A stretch of DNA of 64,000 nucleotides from Holothuria scabra (GCA_037179385.1 CM074179.1:71447683-71511682), one strand, 5' to 3'; positions 1-14,034 are shown, counted from the stretch's first letter. The notes: generated from the sequence alone by a model not told the origin. Numbers and translations: made by a program.

Positions 1-14
1 GCGATGGTGATGTC

Positions 15-320
15 GTGTGTATGTGTGTGTGAGCTTGTAAACGATACCTTGCCAGGTACAGGCCGCTCAGGAGAGCTGAAGCCTCGCACGTCTTTCCTCA
101 CGCGGAGCTCGTAACTGGCTTAGCTACCCGAAAATTCCGACACTGCAATGAGCTCTGTCACGTGATATGCAAGAGCCCGCCCTCGCTCGCGGCATTCACT
201 TGCCGTGTGACATAAACGGCTAAAGGGGAATTCCAACCATTTCCTTACGGGGAACAGTTCCGTGTACCCCGTAAGGCATTGAATACGGGTATGCCCTGTG
301 TGTGTGTGTGTGTGTATGTG
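15..320. repeat. GT-rich simple repeats and piggyBac-MITE-like fragment at window start
   Basis: A short imperfect GT tract lies at 15-32 and a longer one at 297-320. Between them, about 70-235 resembles the interior and right end of the piggyBac-type MITEs at 27914 and 28268: a GAGAGCT block, a CTTTCCTCACGCGGAGCTCG-like block, TAGCTACCCGAAAATTC, then an end resembling AACGGCTAAAGGGG. It also contains an inverted repeat, CCTTACGGGG...CCCCGTAAGG, around 240-275. The internal sequence differs from the other copies, so it is a diverged or chimeric relative. The GT tract at 297-320 leads directly into the AGGTCA array. Confidence 0.55.
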
Positions 321-329
321 ACGCTTTGG

Positions 330-1345
330 CTTGTAAACATGATATGTCAAGAAGGGTAAGTGTGACTAACCTCATATTTGGTGTGTGCGTTGGTCATATC
401 GAGTAGATGATCCCTATTGTTTTTGGTGGAGATCAAAGGTCATTTGGGGTCACGAGAGGTCAAAAGGTCAAAACCTTGTAAACACGATATCTCGAGAATG
501 AAAAGGGACTGTGCTCATATTTGGTGAGTGTGTTGGCCATATTGAGTAGATGATCCCTATTGTTTTTGGTGGAGGTCAAGGTCATTTGGGGTCATGAGAG
601 GTCAAAAGGTCAAAACTTCGCAAACATGATATCTCAAGAACGGTACATGTGACTGTGCTCATATTTGGTGTGTGGGTTGGTCATATTGATTACGTAATCC
701 CTATTGATTTTCGTGGAGGTCAAAGGTCATTTAGGGTCACGAGAGGTCAATAGGTAAATTCCTTAGAAATTGCTTGTAAACACGGTATCTCAAGAAGAGT
801 AAGTGTGACTAATCTCATATTCGGTGTGTGCATTGGCCATATTGAGTAGATGATGCCTATTGTTCTTGGTGGAGGTCAAAGATGATTTGGGGTCACAAGA
901 GGTCAAGAGGTCAAAACTTCGTAAACAAGATATCTCGAGAACGGTACAGGTGACTGTGCTCATATTTGGCGAGTGTGTTGGACATATTGAGTAGATTATC
1001 CCTATTGTTTTTGGTGGAGGTCAAAGGTCATTTGGGGTCATGAGAGGTCAAAAGGTCAAAACTTTGTAAACACGATATCTCAAGAACGGTACATGTGACT
1101 GTGCTCATATTTAGTGTGTGGATTGGTCATATTGAGTAGATGATCCCTATTGATTTTCCCAAAGGTCAAAATTCATTTGGAGTCAGCATGTTCTAAGTCT
1201 GACAAGCTTTCCTGCATAGTCTTTCAAGAAAGGTCACTTGTAGGGTCCTGTAACTTGTCATGTAGATTTCACATAGTGAATACATGGCCCCAGAAGTTTT
1301 TGGTGGAGGTCAAATGTCATTTGGGTTCACAACAGGCAAGGGGGA
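330..1345. repeat. ~145-bp tandem array with AGGTCA direct repeats
   Basis: Six head-to-tail units are marked by CTTGTAAACACGATATCTC-like starts near 331, 474, 617, 771, 917 and 1061, which gives a period of 143-154 bp. A degenerate seventh unit extends to about 1345. Each unit carries GGTGGAGGTCAAAGGTCATT-like and AGGTCAAAAGGTCAAAA-like motifs. Perfect AGGTCA-A-AGGTCA (DR1) copies occur at 717-729 and 1018-1030, and DR2 spacings recur. The same family reappears at 35346-36060, and a fragment lies at 62297-62340. No coding capacity is seen. Confidence 0.9.
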
Positions 1346-2209
1346 TCTCAATGTAGGAAGATTGAATGCCTTGCATGTGTACTTTGTGGGCACATTATGG
1401 AGCCCTGTTAATTGAAAAACATTGCAAAGCAATGTCAATGTGAAAAAAGGCCTTACATTTCAGCGGCAAGGAATCACTAAGCCTTTGGGCTTTCTGGTTC
1501 TTAAGTTGGAAACTTCCCTTACAAAAAAGGTGCGTCCACCTGTGTCTGCACCATGTGTGATCACGCGTGGAAAAACAGGAAATCACGCATGTTCTTGGGT
1601 GGCAAACCTGCGTTTCCTTGCCTTTAATATCAAGCCACAGGTTTTGTTGAAAAAAAACTTTGTTAACCGTAGTTTTAATCACCATACGTTTTGCACATAA
1701 AACCTGTGTCAAACCTGTGTCAGATGATCAACCTGCATCAATGTCAAGGGAAAACACAAGTTTTCATGCAAAAACCTGTGATAACCCCTGGGAAAAACAT
1801 GTGAAAACCTACAGATTTGGAACTAATTAATTGCCTCACCTTTTTTTGTAAGGGTTAGAAGATGAAGTCAACAGTCATTACCAACAACTTTGAAGGTCAT
1901 ACAGAGGTCACCAGAGTACAGGCAATCTTCATATAACTACAGAAGCTAAAACTTAAAAATTACACAGTAATGGCTCAGTGTAATTGTTTATCAAAATCTT
2001 TAAAAATAATCGAGTTGTCATTTGCGTACCCTGAACATTGTTACCCTTGATACACAGTCTACTGTAGCTGAGCTTCTCAGTGTCATCCTCAAGCATGATA
2101 TATTTGCATGAATGAGTCACACTTTTCTCACTGGGTGTTGTGCTTTTAGTGAAATCTTGTTATATTTCACACAGTCCAAGACTCAAACTTTATTTTTGTC
2201 TCCTCACAG
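1346..2209. other. Non-coding flank upstream of exon 2210
   Basis: Sequence at 1395-1712 is open on both strands but has no recognisable domain or splice context. From 1637 to 1815 the motif CACAGGTTT or its complement AAACCTGTG recurs several times, suggesting a degenerate short repeat. A pyrimidine-rich stretch at 2190-2209 ends in the splice acceptor of the next exon. If exon 2210 is internal, this is part of an intron. Confidence 0.5.
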
Positions 2210-2290
2210 CTGCTGACACAGAAAAGAATTACTCACATGACAGTGGCCATATCATTGCTTTCACTGTGATGATTTCACTGCAGCTGATTG
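2210..2290 (+). CDS. Exon: juxtamembrane ectodomain and first half of TM helix
   Basis: This 81-nt exon has acceptor TTTTGTCTCCTCACAG and donor G|GTAAGG. Only the frame that skips the first two bases is open. It reads ADTEKNYSHDSG (acidic and polar) followed by HIIAFTVMISLQLI, the start of a hydrophobic segment. It ends with one base (G) of a split codon, so it is phase 1 to phase 1. The G joins TT of exon 13997 to give Val and completes a 19-residue hydrophobic helix. The phase-1 5' edge suggests a preceding modular ectodomain exon outside the window. Confidence 0.7.
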
Positions 2291-5200
2291 GTAAGGCTTT
2301 CATGGCTTCATGTACACAATGTTTAAAGATTAATTTTAAGTTGCGTTTGTTGTCACATGTACGCTAGGGGATCCCACACATATTCTATCGACAATCATCG
2401 CCGCCTGAGTGGTTGTTACCCATTGTAATGATATAGCAACCTACCAGTTAATGTGCTACGCTTCAGTGCACACATATCTCAGTGCACTGTGAGGCAGTGA
2501 ACAGTTATAAACACAGGCAGGAAGAGCAGCAGTAAAGCCTCTCAAACACAAAAGAAGGCTAACAATAGCTGGCCCATGAGAGGTAATCTCAACACAAAAA
2601 GATCCCACAGTCAATTGCTGGTCAACATCTTGTGAATAGAGGCTACCTGCCCTAATATAATACTATGTGCTCAGTTTTCTTGTCTTCTTTGCAGTACATA
2701 CAAGCTCACGTACAAGTGCATGTAAAGCCAGAAATCCAGTTCCAAGTCAATGGCACCGACAGTGGAAAATGAAACTCTGAAAGTGCGATAATTTGTTGAA
2801 AAAAAAAGAAAGAAAAGTATAACCTTGTTTGTATTTTCCAGCCCTATGTTTTTCTAAACACGTTCCTAGAACACAAGAATCATGGACCAGTAGTAAGTTA
2901 GATTTGGTACTGACTGAGGAGCATGGTTCCATGGGCAAAAATTAAAGCCAGGGGATCTGAAGAAATGAAGGAATGAAGGAGAGGTTTGTCTATACTGACG
3001 AACATAACTCCCTCTTGGGGAATGAAGTAGCCTGCATAGTTTGCACCCGTTTTATCTGATTTTATACACCTAGACACTGCCAATTTAAACCGCCCAAAAG
3101 ACTGATAAAGATTTGATTGATTTCCGCCTGTCTTTCTGTAAATATAAGCAAACATCATTGTGCACTTGTCCATGCTCCCAAGCTTTATGAACTGAAGAAA
3201 AGAGCGAGCGACCTTTTAGTCAAAAATAGCAAATGTCAGTTCGTCCATTTCGGTATAGATTTTGTTTATTTTACTCCTTTGGTTTTGTGTTTAAAAGAAA
3301 TCTTAAAAAAGTTACCATACCCTCTTAAATAACGTATCGTACTGCAACCTTCGATAGGGACACGCACAGTTGACAACATCGCTTCCGAGTATAGGTCTGG
3401 GCCATACGTGCATAACACTGTATAAAGCCTAACATGCTGCTCTTGCGGACACACAGTGACCTAAATCTTGAAGAAAGTACTAGTGCGTTGATTAACTATT
3501 GCAGTTAAGCTCGCGCATTCTTCTACATGTACATTCGAGTTACATGTAGCAAGTTGTAAACAAATTCCACTGTATGTAAGGGAAGTCATCCATCCTCGTT
3601 TTTGCGGATCCGCGCTGTGACAGATTACCCCAAGAATTCATGAATATGAATTGACATCACTTGCACACGTCCAAAGTTTCCTGAAGTTTAATAAGACTCC
3701 CAAATTCTGCCCTATTGTGCCACGCTCTCAATCACACAACAGCAGGTCTAGCTACAATCCACTACAAATTAAGAGTACATGGGACAACCCTGCTCCCCGT
3801 ACCGATGTTTAAGTTTCAGGACGCCTTGGGCTGCCGCAACACTGAATGGGGGCAGGATGGTGATCCGTTCATTGCTAGTTTTGTCCCATCATTTTTGTTG
3901 AGGATTGTAGCATTGAATAGGTCTACACAACAACATCGGTATTCAACAATAGTTCGTCTTAAGAAAGCTCACTCACAAAGCATCAACAAGAGAGTTGGCT
4001 AACCCTAAGCTGCTTATCTCTGGACTTCAAGTTTCTTTGATGAACTGTGTAAATAAACTCTTATGCTATGAAAAAACTTTAAAATCCATGAATCAGTTGT
4101 TTAAACTTTTCAAGAAATGAATTATTTCGTAAACACGACACCCAGAGTTTCTGATTCTGAAACCACTTGCTTATGGCTTTTAGTGGGTTGGAAATAGAAG
4201 TACTAACATGGCTACTGTTTACTATTGAATATCTCAGTCATTAAAAAGGAAAAAAATAATTATTCTAGCAACCTTTGCACATATGCTACATTTCTACAGA
4301 AAGAGGAAGAAATCTAATATTGCGCAACCTTCATCATTTCAGCTCGAACTTTGTTTATTCTCATCACCGGTGTGCCCAATGTGGTACGCCCGGGATGGTT
4401 TTTAGTTTCATTTCTTACTAATAAATTAAACATCGTTTAATTGTATCCATAGAGAGATTTGGGGTCTGACATAACGGTGTTCACAAAAAAAATATTGCTG
4501 TAATTCACACCAACCAATTTTCATTCTTTGTTTTTGTCGAAACGGATAAGACCGACTTGATGAGAACAATCTTCATTTGTATAAAAAAAATCAAAAAAAA
4601 AATCACTTCAATGAAAAAAGGGCTGGACGTCAGACATTTCCAAAAGTCTGTGCTGAGAATCAAGTTATTTTTACCAGACATTAATGAAGTACATTTTCCC
4701 TACCGGGACGTTCAGATGGCCTCTCAGGACACGGTAGAAAGTTTTCCAAGATGGTGGGTTACAGTAGGCCTGCATGCTCGACCCATCGATCTAGTATATT
4801 GTGAACTTCATGATTTCGAACTTACAGTCCCATTTTGTATTCTTTTCGGTGATTTAGGGGGTGGGAACAGGTACATTTATGAAATGACAATAACCCAGGG
4901 ATCCTAAATACGGTGACACCAAAATGTCTTGCCCCTTGACAAGCAGCGTAACGAACTGACTGCAACTGCATGGGATCGCCATCATTTTATTCATTCCTTA
5001 CACCCATTTAACTAAAAGCGATTGAATGTATACCTGGTAAAAACTTTTAAATAGCCCATTGCTCTGTTTTAGTTTTCACACTAGAAACACAGAATCAATG
5101 AAAGTTGCGTCGAAATAAAACTTAAAATATGTGGCATCCGGGGGAGAAATAATGATTGAGGAAATTTTCCTCCTTTCAATACAGCGTGGACTCACTTAAA

Positions 5201-8200
5201 AAAGAATTACACCTGGTATAATCCTACTTGAATAACAATCAAGACTGTCTCAACATGAGGGTATTAGGGAGGAGGAAGGGAAAGGGAGGGCGTTTGCTTG
5301 GAAGAAGTTTAAATCAGCCCACCCCGATTATTTAAATATAGGGGCCAATTCTCCCTACACTCCAGGTTGGATTTTCTCAGGCAGATATGAAGGCCGACCC
5401 CCCCCCCCACTTGTATTGGGTCCACTTCAGGCACGGATCCGAGGGGGGGTTTATGGCCCTGCACCCCTGCACTCTCTTAAGTAAGCTTTCCCCCCCCCCT
5501 TGGAATTACTGGATCCCCGCCTGCACTTAAGTTTCTGTTCAATACGGGACCTAGACTTTTGCTGAAAACATTCTTTCTTACCTTGGAATATTTGAATTAC
5601 AGTAAACAGCCGCCTGTATGAAATGTCGCTCCGTCAATAAGCTTTATATATCCTAATATTTCCTAGTTTTGACCGCAATTCTACACTAGTTTTACATTTT
5701 TCAGCTGGACCACGTTTAGCTGGATTAACAAAGTTGGCCTATTTGCCTATTAAATGTCTTTTTTTTTTAAATTGTCCTCCCGACCCTCTGGCAAAGGGCC
5801 GCCCGGCGAAACCAAACTTTAAACTGCTTCCCGAACAAGCTTATCAAATGAGCAGAAGATCTGCTCGAATGACAACAAAGTCAAACACATTGCTGTATTT
5901 CAGACTATGTACTATATACAATGCTTTGTTTTGCATGTTAACCCAGGAGATATCTCCGTCAATCGCTAATTGCACCTTTTGGCTAACACTGCTTGCTACA
6001 CTTGAATTGACCATATAGGCCCTATGTGCTCACTTCAACGAGAAAACTTGTTTAGCTCTCGTGCTAGCAGAGAATATTTTCAGGTACTGCACTTACATCG
6101 GTAATGACGCCATTGAACCTTTCATATCATAAAAGTGATGTGCTGTATTTCCATTGGCTGCTACCACTCCCTGTGTGTTTTCTGTCATAACAACCAACTT
6201 TTATATCCCTCCCCCGCCAAGCCACTCCCAGTTCTTGAAACTAATTGTAGCGTGGTCCCACTTACAAGCCTACTATTGCTTTCGTGTGTAGGCTAATCTC
6301 AGTACGGTAGCCTAACACAGTTATTTCATACCATGTGTTCAAGGGAGCTCCATTCTAGAGCGGCAATCGGCGTAAATGATTGTAATGATTATCGGCAAAA
6401 TAAACTTTTTCGTGCTCCATTTTATGCCTGATCTTATTAATAGGTGTAGATTGTAAAGTCTGCTCATGCAAAAAATATGCGGTAAGATTCTAGAACCGTA
6501 CGAAATATTGCAGATTTGTATGTGCAAAGATGGCGCCGACTCTCAAAGCTTGTTTAGAAATCTGAGGCAATATATGAGAGTGACATCACATACTGTGAAC
6601 GTCTAGCAACTTCCAAAATAGGTAACGCAGATATGTTCAAATCCCCAAGCTTTGCATACATATCTGTGCACATTTTGTACACTTAGCACCTAGAATCTTG
6701 TGAAGTTCGGTGGTCATTATCTTGCATAAATTAAGTCATTCCCAGCATTCCTTCCGTAATGCTCTTTACAGACTGACATCATTGCAAACGAAGCAGTAGT
6801 GCACGTAGTCTCTTGCAGCAAACTTCTTGGCCCACGCATGCACTAAACTTGCGTGCCTGTCCGTTTTTACTGCCAAACAAGGCTTCATTTTTTGCTCGGT
6901 GACATCATATGCATAAGATCCATTGCAAAATTTAAATTGGCTCGTGCTTTGTGATTGGTTCAATTGCGTTGATCCTTGGCAGCCAATCACAACTCGCTCC
7001 TTCGCGTATGTGATTTAGTGTGTGAAAATACTCGGTCTCGAGACAAGTTTTTCCGCTGAGTTTGTGTTACGACGATCGCGCTAGCGAAGCCGGGCACGCC
7101 CCGTGCTAAATTCACCTAGGAACGGCATCACAAATCTCCATGTACATGGATTGTGTGGGGATCGGACTAAAGTGCATTTCAGTTGCAGATTCTTTTTAAC
7201 AAGACGTAAGTTTTGGACGAGAACCACTAAAAATATACGGGGATATTTATATCGGAAAGGAACCATAAGGCATGTTATATGGGTGCCCAGAACTGCTAAG
7301 ATTATCATGATTGCTCTACATGGGATCGTTAAAGAGAGAGAGTACTCAGTACAGTAAAAGAATGCAATGTTCCGACATGATTGGGGGATGAAAACTAGAC
7401 AGGACATGATGATGGCCTTAGAACTAAATTATCAAAGGGCATGTGACATCGACTGCAAACAATTGTACAGTATTATTAAGGGTTGATTTGTATACCCACT
7501 TTTGAAGTGAGAATATTTCGCCTACAAAAATGGTATCCCGTTCGTGAAAGGAACGGAACTATTCCCAATATTTTCCATCCTGAACTGGTTACGGTAATAC
7601 GATATGAACGAAGCCAGGGGCGCGTACTAAAGTGACAAATATGTGACTTCCCCCTTTCTAATAATCGGTAATCGGCATCGGGCCGATTAACTGTTAAATT
7701 AAATAATCGGCAATCTGGTATTACTGATTATAGCATAATCGGTCGAACACTCATTAAAAATGATTTTTGAAGTTCCGTGATTTTCCGTGAAAAAATAAAA
7801 ATTCCGCAATTCCGTGACAACTTCCGTGATCGCGGAAAATCGGCGGCCTTACAAATGATATTTAGAAAAAGAAAATTGAACTTATTTGGAGGTTGAAAAG
7901 ACCGCAAGGAATTTGCGTTAGGTCAAGTAAAACTGGTGTCATTTTAAAACCACGCAGGATAAACACTTCGATCTAGACCTTTTATTGACTCGAATACACA
8001 CATGTGCATTGGTAAAAAGAACTCAAATTTTGAACATGAAAAGACCGTTAGCTGACTTGATGGCAAAGACGGGCAAATAAAAGCAACTCGAGTGAAAACA
8101 TGATACACTCGATAAGAAAAGACTCAAGACATGTACGTAGATACCAAGTAAATTTATTTCATGTTTGCCACTACCAGCAAACTCATACCTTTGACACACA

Positions 8201-10848
8201 CTAACGTATGTCTTTTGAACTTCAACATTTTGTTTGGTGGACACCTTTTGTTAGCGTGCAGAAACCACACGTTGACAAATCCTGTCACTGCTTTTGTCTG
8301 TGAACAATAGCAGCCCATCTCAACTGGACAGCTCCATGCTCATTAACTCTCCTGGGGTTTCTGTGACTGTGTGCGTTCATGAATAAACATTATGCAGGGT
8401 GCATAATAGGCAGTGATCGTGGGTTGTGTGAAACAGCGATGATCGTGGATAGAATATGTGTGGGATCCCTAGATGCAAAGTGCTGTAATTGCGGACTTCC
8501 CCTACTCAAACAAACAAGCCTGCTAAGTGGCCAGTACAAACTTGCAGCCTGCTGTAAGAGACTTGCATCTTTTGCAACTGTTGACATCACCATTTTGAAC
8601 TTCTGCATTGTTTTATTCATCCAAACATCCTGATGAATATTTCAAGATAGTCTCTTGTATCATCCAATTGGCTTGGGAATGATGCCACCTTCCTGGTTAT
8701 TCATTAAGATCATCATGTGATGAAAGTTGCCTCTTTCTAGCTGTATGTTTACATACTGAAAGCTTTTCACTGGCTACAGAAGATTAGAAATCTGAAACCG
8801 GACTGCCCAAAATTGCTACTTTGCCAGTTGCAAAAGAAACAAGTCTCTCAAATAAGCCAGATCTCTGCTTGTTGATGTATGCACAGTGTATGAACAGGAA
8901 TCTGCTACGCACAATCGTTACAATGATGTGGTGTAGAAACATTCAGAGTACAGTAGTGAGTGTGAGAACTTGTGAGTAGGCAACAAGTGTTGCAGGGTTT
9001 GCCCATGGAAACTGCAGCCAAGGGGCAGTGAGGTGTAATGGTTACATAGAGCAGAACAATGTTATAGAATCGTGGTGTGAAGAGGAACAGAAATAAAATG
9101 AAAGGTGCCTGGGTGGAAGGAAAACGTGAGAGACTTGGTGGCAAGTCTAGCAGCTGGTTGAAGTTTAATTAATTACTGTAATATGATGTCTCTTTCTTCA
9201 TCTAAGTGTCCACAATATTATATTCTTCACAGTGGTGTGAGATGAGTGATGGTTTGCAACTGCCTTCGCACGCCTCAAACTCCAATGCCTTTGTAGGCAT
9301 AAAGTCTAAAGCCTGTGGTACATTTGCACTGATGATATCTAACATGACCAGGTAGGCCCACATTGTAGGAGGTCCTACAACCATTAGTTAAATAGATGAG
9401 TCTGAGCAACACAGCAACACAGATGTGTTATATAGCGCCAGCTAAATAAAAAGTTAACTTCAAATACATTTCCAATACAGTTTAGTATTGGGCTTATTCT
9501 GCAACCCCCATCTACAGTGGGAGTCTTCAAGGGCCACAGGTTGTTTTTCCTCCAGAGAATGATTGCTTTATCAATTGTATAAATGTCCTTGTATTCCACA
9601 CAGTGAGAAGTATGGTACAGTATGTTTTAAACAAGACAACAGAAATATAATCCAAATTCAATAAATGTTTAGTTAAGGTTCAATGGCTGTCATATCTTAC
9701 TCGATACTGTTCCATTTATGTGCTATATAGCCATATGAAAGTGGTAAATTGTAAATCTACTTCGCCCCTCATTACCTCCTTTTTACACTTTGTAATCCCC
9801 ACTTACCAGCAGTAAGTCCCTGACAAGCTTTTAATAGCTCAGTGGCTCCAGGTGACCTCTAGAAGAGGTTGGCTGGAGAGGTCCTCCTTCCTGCTTACCT
9901 GTCAAAGTGACGTAGTGCAGTTTGTTCCTTGGCTTGTTTTCTGTTCCGTATTACGGCATAGTTTCAGGTGGGTTTCATTTGTTGTGCATCTGACTCTAAG
10001 GAACTGCCGAGTAAGGATTACTGGTTTCAAATTTCCATAAGATGATTTGTCCGTCAACTGGATTTTGCACAGTTAGCACTGTTGTGGAAGACACTTCAGT
10101 ATGCCATTTTCCCCTAAGTTTGGAGTTGTTTTGTTCCTAAGTGTGAAAATTACTGTAGCAGGAGTTAATATACTGTAAATACCCTGTGCTAAGGACCCTA
10201 AAACTTTTGACTGTAACAAACAAAGTTTGAAAAATATGGGGCTTGTATTGCAGAAAATTTTGGATTCTGGGTATCCTGTAAGGAAACTTAAGAAGTTTGT
10301 TTGGGGATTATTGAAGAATTTGCACTTCCTATTAGAAAATCCAGCAGTGCACAGCAACTGAAGAACCTTGTTGTTACTGTTATCTAAGCCTGCACAACTA
10401 GGCTCTCCAACAATTAAGAAAGTGTTTGAAACTTTGATGCCTGTTTTAGACAAATATTTTAAAATCAAGAGTTCATCAAAGAAAATTTGCAAATTTACGA
10501 AACCTAATATAAGGCATCCTCACTGTTGTTGCCACTTGATGCTCTGGTGTCACATATGACATACAGCTTTCTGATTTTCTCATTACCAGAGCTTAACCAG
10601 GGCTTGAAAATGGACTGGCACTTTTGGTGCAAAAGTGCTAGAGACGGCCCTGACTGTGTCAGAAACACAAAAAAGTAGGTGTTTTTCTGGCCATAAAAAC
10701 AGCGCATTGCTCCTAAGTAAATGCCAGCAATCTGAAAACTCATGGAGCATGTTCTGAACATTGCATGTCTGATTGCACTAACTTTTGGGGACAAAAACTT
10801 GCAAAACATCCCATGAAAAATATTGAAGTAAAGTTTTTGTTCACGCTA

Positions 10849-11041
10849 CAATTGCCGCCAAAACAAATGAAGCAAAATCCCTCTGTAGCAGACATTACAT
10901 TGCCCTTTATCGATCTCACATGGCAGCCGCTCTCCCCCTTTCCCCCTCTTCAATGTTGGTTGGGAAATACTGACCAGTCCTGAGTGTAACAACATTGACA
11001 CGGGGGAAGGGGTTTGTTTCATTTACTTTTGGCGGCGATTG
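10849..11041. mobile_element. Mariner-type MITE, copy 1
   Basis: A 193-bp element has terminal inverted repeats CAATTGCCGCCAAAA at the left and TTTTGGCGGCGATTG at the right. The left flank is TA; the right flank is TC, a mutated TA. The interior includes a pyrimidine block CTCTCCCCCTTTCCCCCTC and is almost identical to copy 2 at 12575. A TA target duplication with short inverted ends is the pattern of Tc1/mariner-derived non-autonomous elements. It contains no coding sequence. Confidence 0.75.
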
Positions 11042-12574
11042 TCGGAAGACCTGAACAAATTTGGGACATCGCTGTGTTAAGTATACCCGAAGCCCTCGTT
11101 TGAGAAATTATTACTCGCAATATTTTGTCATATTTGTAAAAATGCATACACAGTAGCGGGGGACTGGCGCGAGTTGGGGAGGAGGGGGGTAGGGGAAGGG
11201 GAGGCTGATTTGTAACAAGAAGAGAGTTTTGTACTAAATATATATCTCATGATCGCTGAATAATTCGTTACTGTGGGCTGAAAATACTTCTCATTTAAGA
11301 ACCAAACTGCAGCATGATGAAACATTCTCTCTTACTTTTTGTTACATTTTCCTTCTTTGCCTGCATGGTTACCTTTTATTGCCTTAGGGAGGAAATGAAG
11401 CTCACTACACCCACACTTGATATAGTCACATTTCACGTCTGATAAATCGATTGACAGTAATAAATATATTAAAATACACAAAAAGTTACGTAACATTTGA
11501 GATTAGCTAACAGGTCAATCAAGCATGTGTTAATTGCTTTTCACGCAGTGTGAATACAATGAAAGCTTAGCTCATTTTAGGGCACAGATCATGTGACAAA
11601 CTCAGATATCAGTTACACCCCACACCGCCTTTGATGTACTGGGGTGTCTATGTTGCTTTCTCAAGAAGAGACGTCACGCGTCACGGCATGAGCGTGGGAG
11701 GAAGATATTGCATCGCTGTGCGGCTGTTGATTTTCACTTTTTATTATTAAAAAGTTAAAACATTGGAAAGAAGCAAGTAATATCTCTTAGATTTCTCTCA
11801 ATTATTTAATGACATAATAAGCAAGGGCAGTTTTTACCTTTACCGTTTACCTTTACCATATGAATAGCACGTGATTCGCATATGCAGTAAACCATTTCTA
11901 TGCAGAGGAAAGGTTACAAATCAGTATAAGTCTTTTCAATCTGCTAAAGTTGCTTTACCGTGTTTACCATTGGTATTAAAGGGAGAAATATTGTATGTTA
12001 GCTGTGTAAAAGCCGATATATAACATTTCTCACTGTTCTACGAGTCTCTGAAGTACAATATTATCAATATTACTACAGCAACTAGTTAAAATTTGTCTTG
12101 TAAACCGAAATTTTGGTATGGTAAACCATTTTTGGTAAACCAATGTTGTAGTGTCTCGAAAGGATGCAAATAGCGGGACCTTAACAGCATTTTATAAGCA
12201 GTCAAAATGGTTTATAGGCAAATGAATATGAAAAAAATCCCGGAAAATTAATGCCAAATTTAAATTCTCCTATTCTGCGCCCCCTTCCCCCCAGTGCCTT
12301 GGCGCAAAAATTTTAAATATTCTTTAAATCATGTTACGACACAGTGCATCTTGGAGAAAATAATGCTGTGTTTCAACGTTTCTTTCTCACATCGTGCATT
12401 TTATTCCAAATTATCATTGCAGCTGCCTTACCCACATTCTACTACCCCTTCCCCTACCCCGGTGCTTTATCGCAATTGACATAATTTCATGTAAGCCTAC
12501 TGTACTTATGAACATTTTGTCCTTTCCAAGCCCAGCTTCCCATAGACACCTAGCGATAGCCATATATATTTCTA

Positions 12575-12768
12575 CAATCGCTGCCAAAACAAATGAAACA
12601 AAATCCCTCCGTAGCAGATGTTACATTGCCCTTTATCGATCTCACATGGCAGCCGCTCTCCCCCTTTCCCCCTCTTCAATGTTGGTTGGGAAATACTGAC
12701 CAGTCCTGAGTGTAACAACATTGACACGGGGGAAAGGGGTTTGTTTCATTTACTTTTGGGGGCGATTG
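12575..12768. mobile_element. Mariner-type MITE, copy 2
   Basis: A 194-bp element is bounded by TA on both sides (12573-12574 and 12769-12770). Its inverted ends are CAATCGCTGCCAAAA and TTTTGGGGGCGATTG. It is in the same orientation as copy 1, 1.7 kb away, and differs at only a handful of positions, so both insertions look recent or one derives from a local duplication. The intact TA flanks here favour separate transposition. Confidence 0.8.
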
Positions 12769-13996
12769 TAGATGTTATGACCAAGTAGGACATATACAAC
12801 ATGTATACAGTATGTATACAGTGCATAGACTAAGTAGTCCACTAAATGAACAAAAACATTTCGTTCAGCTCATCATGCAGTTCACTGAAGAGAAACAGCC
12901 ACAGGGACCTGCTAGGCAGTGTACTTTTTGCAAGCAGATTCTAAAGAACAAACATTGTTATTGGTTCAATTTTGAAACAAGTCAATAACAACTCGCGACA
13001 TCTTCAGTGGACATTTAGTGTGTGAAATCTCTGACATAGAGTATTGTTAATGAGATTAGCCCATTGAGTTTGGGTTTTTATGACACATTACCGTACTTCA
13101 AACTGTTGTCACAAGCTGATTCTGTAGAGATGCAAGCAATGTAGATGGGTGCATGCAAATGCTTCAGTGCATATGACCAAATTTTTCCACAAAGTTATTA
13201 ATTGCCCCGTTTTGGCAGAATTTAGAAATTCTTGACTCATACTAAAAACATTTTGTGGGAGAACAAAATGTGGCACTGCACTGGTCACAATGATTTTGCC
13301 AAATCTGAGAACAGGGAATGTATAGGCTTAATTATTCATCAGACATTGTCTTGGAATGTTGAACAGGCATGGGTGAGGGAATGTACCCTTCTCTGGAAAC
13401 CATGTTAGCGTGGTTAGTATGAAATATTGAGATATAGTTGCTTTGGTATTTGTTTAGAGTCATAAATTATACTTTCACACTTGATTTTCAAAAAAACAAA
13501 AAGCATAGGACAAGATTGCCTAACAAGAATTTGTGCTGTTCTATTTGATTTTGTCTGACATTTGTTTTTAACATAAGACAGTATCAAAGAGTAGTTTATT
13601 TGTTAAATTGGAAGCAGCTCCAGATTATGGTAAAATATCTCTAGAAAAGTTGAAAAATAAGGATTCTCAGAAGTTGTTTTAAGCTTTTCAAGCCCTGTAG
13701 ACATTTCAAAACAATTGCCTTTTATGGTAGGATGACTGTGTCCCTTTCCTTGATTTTTTTTTAATGTGACTTTCCATTTTTCTACCTCTTCCTGGATGTC
13801 CTTCAAAGGAGGAACAAGTTATTGTATCAGTAGACCTTCAAACATGCACCATTTTCTTTGATAGCAAATGTCATTTAAGTTTACTGTAAGGTATTAAGGC
13901 TGTACAATTAATGTCATCCAAGTGATAGTCTGTTCATCTATACCTTTGCTTTGTGTATGTGCAATGTTTAATTAACTTTCTCTCTTCCCTTTTCAG

Positions 13997-14034
13997 TTAT
14001 CATTTTCTTAGATTGCAACAGAAAGATGTTTAAG
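13997..14034 (+). CDS. Microexon: second half of TM helix and basic anchor
   Basis: This 38-nt exon has acceptor TCTCTTCCCTTTTCAG and donor AAG|GTAAGC, both strong. Two of three frames contain stops. The open frame uses TT to complete Val and then reads IIFLDCNRKMFK, which finishes the hydrophobic helix and adds Arg and Lys after it, as expected on the cytoplasmic side. It ends in phase 0. The downstream partner can be exon 15647 or the possible terminal exon at 14288. Confidence 0.75.

Larger units (their letters stand above)
2291..13996 (+). other. 11.7-kb intron between the two TM-encoding exons
   Basis: No exon is needed here, because the flanking exons join in phase within one helix. 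Contents seen: G- and C-run inverted sequence at 5385-5520, repeated TCCGTGA and AATCGG motifs at 7640-7850 typical of degraded transposon ends, and two mariner-type MITE copies (10849-11041, 12575-12768). A stretch at 9405-9480 resembles 24047-24120. Open frames of 84-139 codons at 3715, 4557, 7081 and 10073 (the longest in the window, minus strand) show no domain, signal peptide or splice context and were not called. CpG dinucleotides are moderately frequent up to about 12.5 kb and become rare after it. Confidence 0.5.

Noticed and set aside
10073..10492. 139-codon minus-strand open frame, the longest in the window
   Set aside because: No domain, no splice context and AT-rich composition; the opposite strand is also partly open. 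Chance frame or old transposon.
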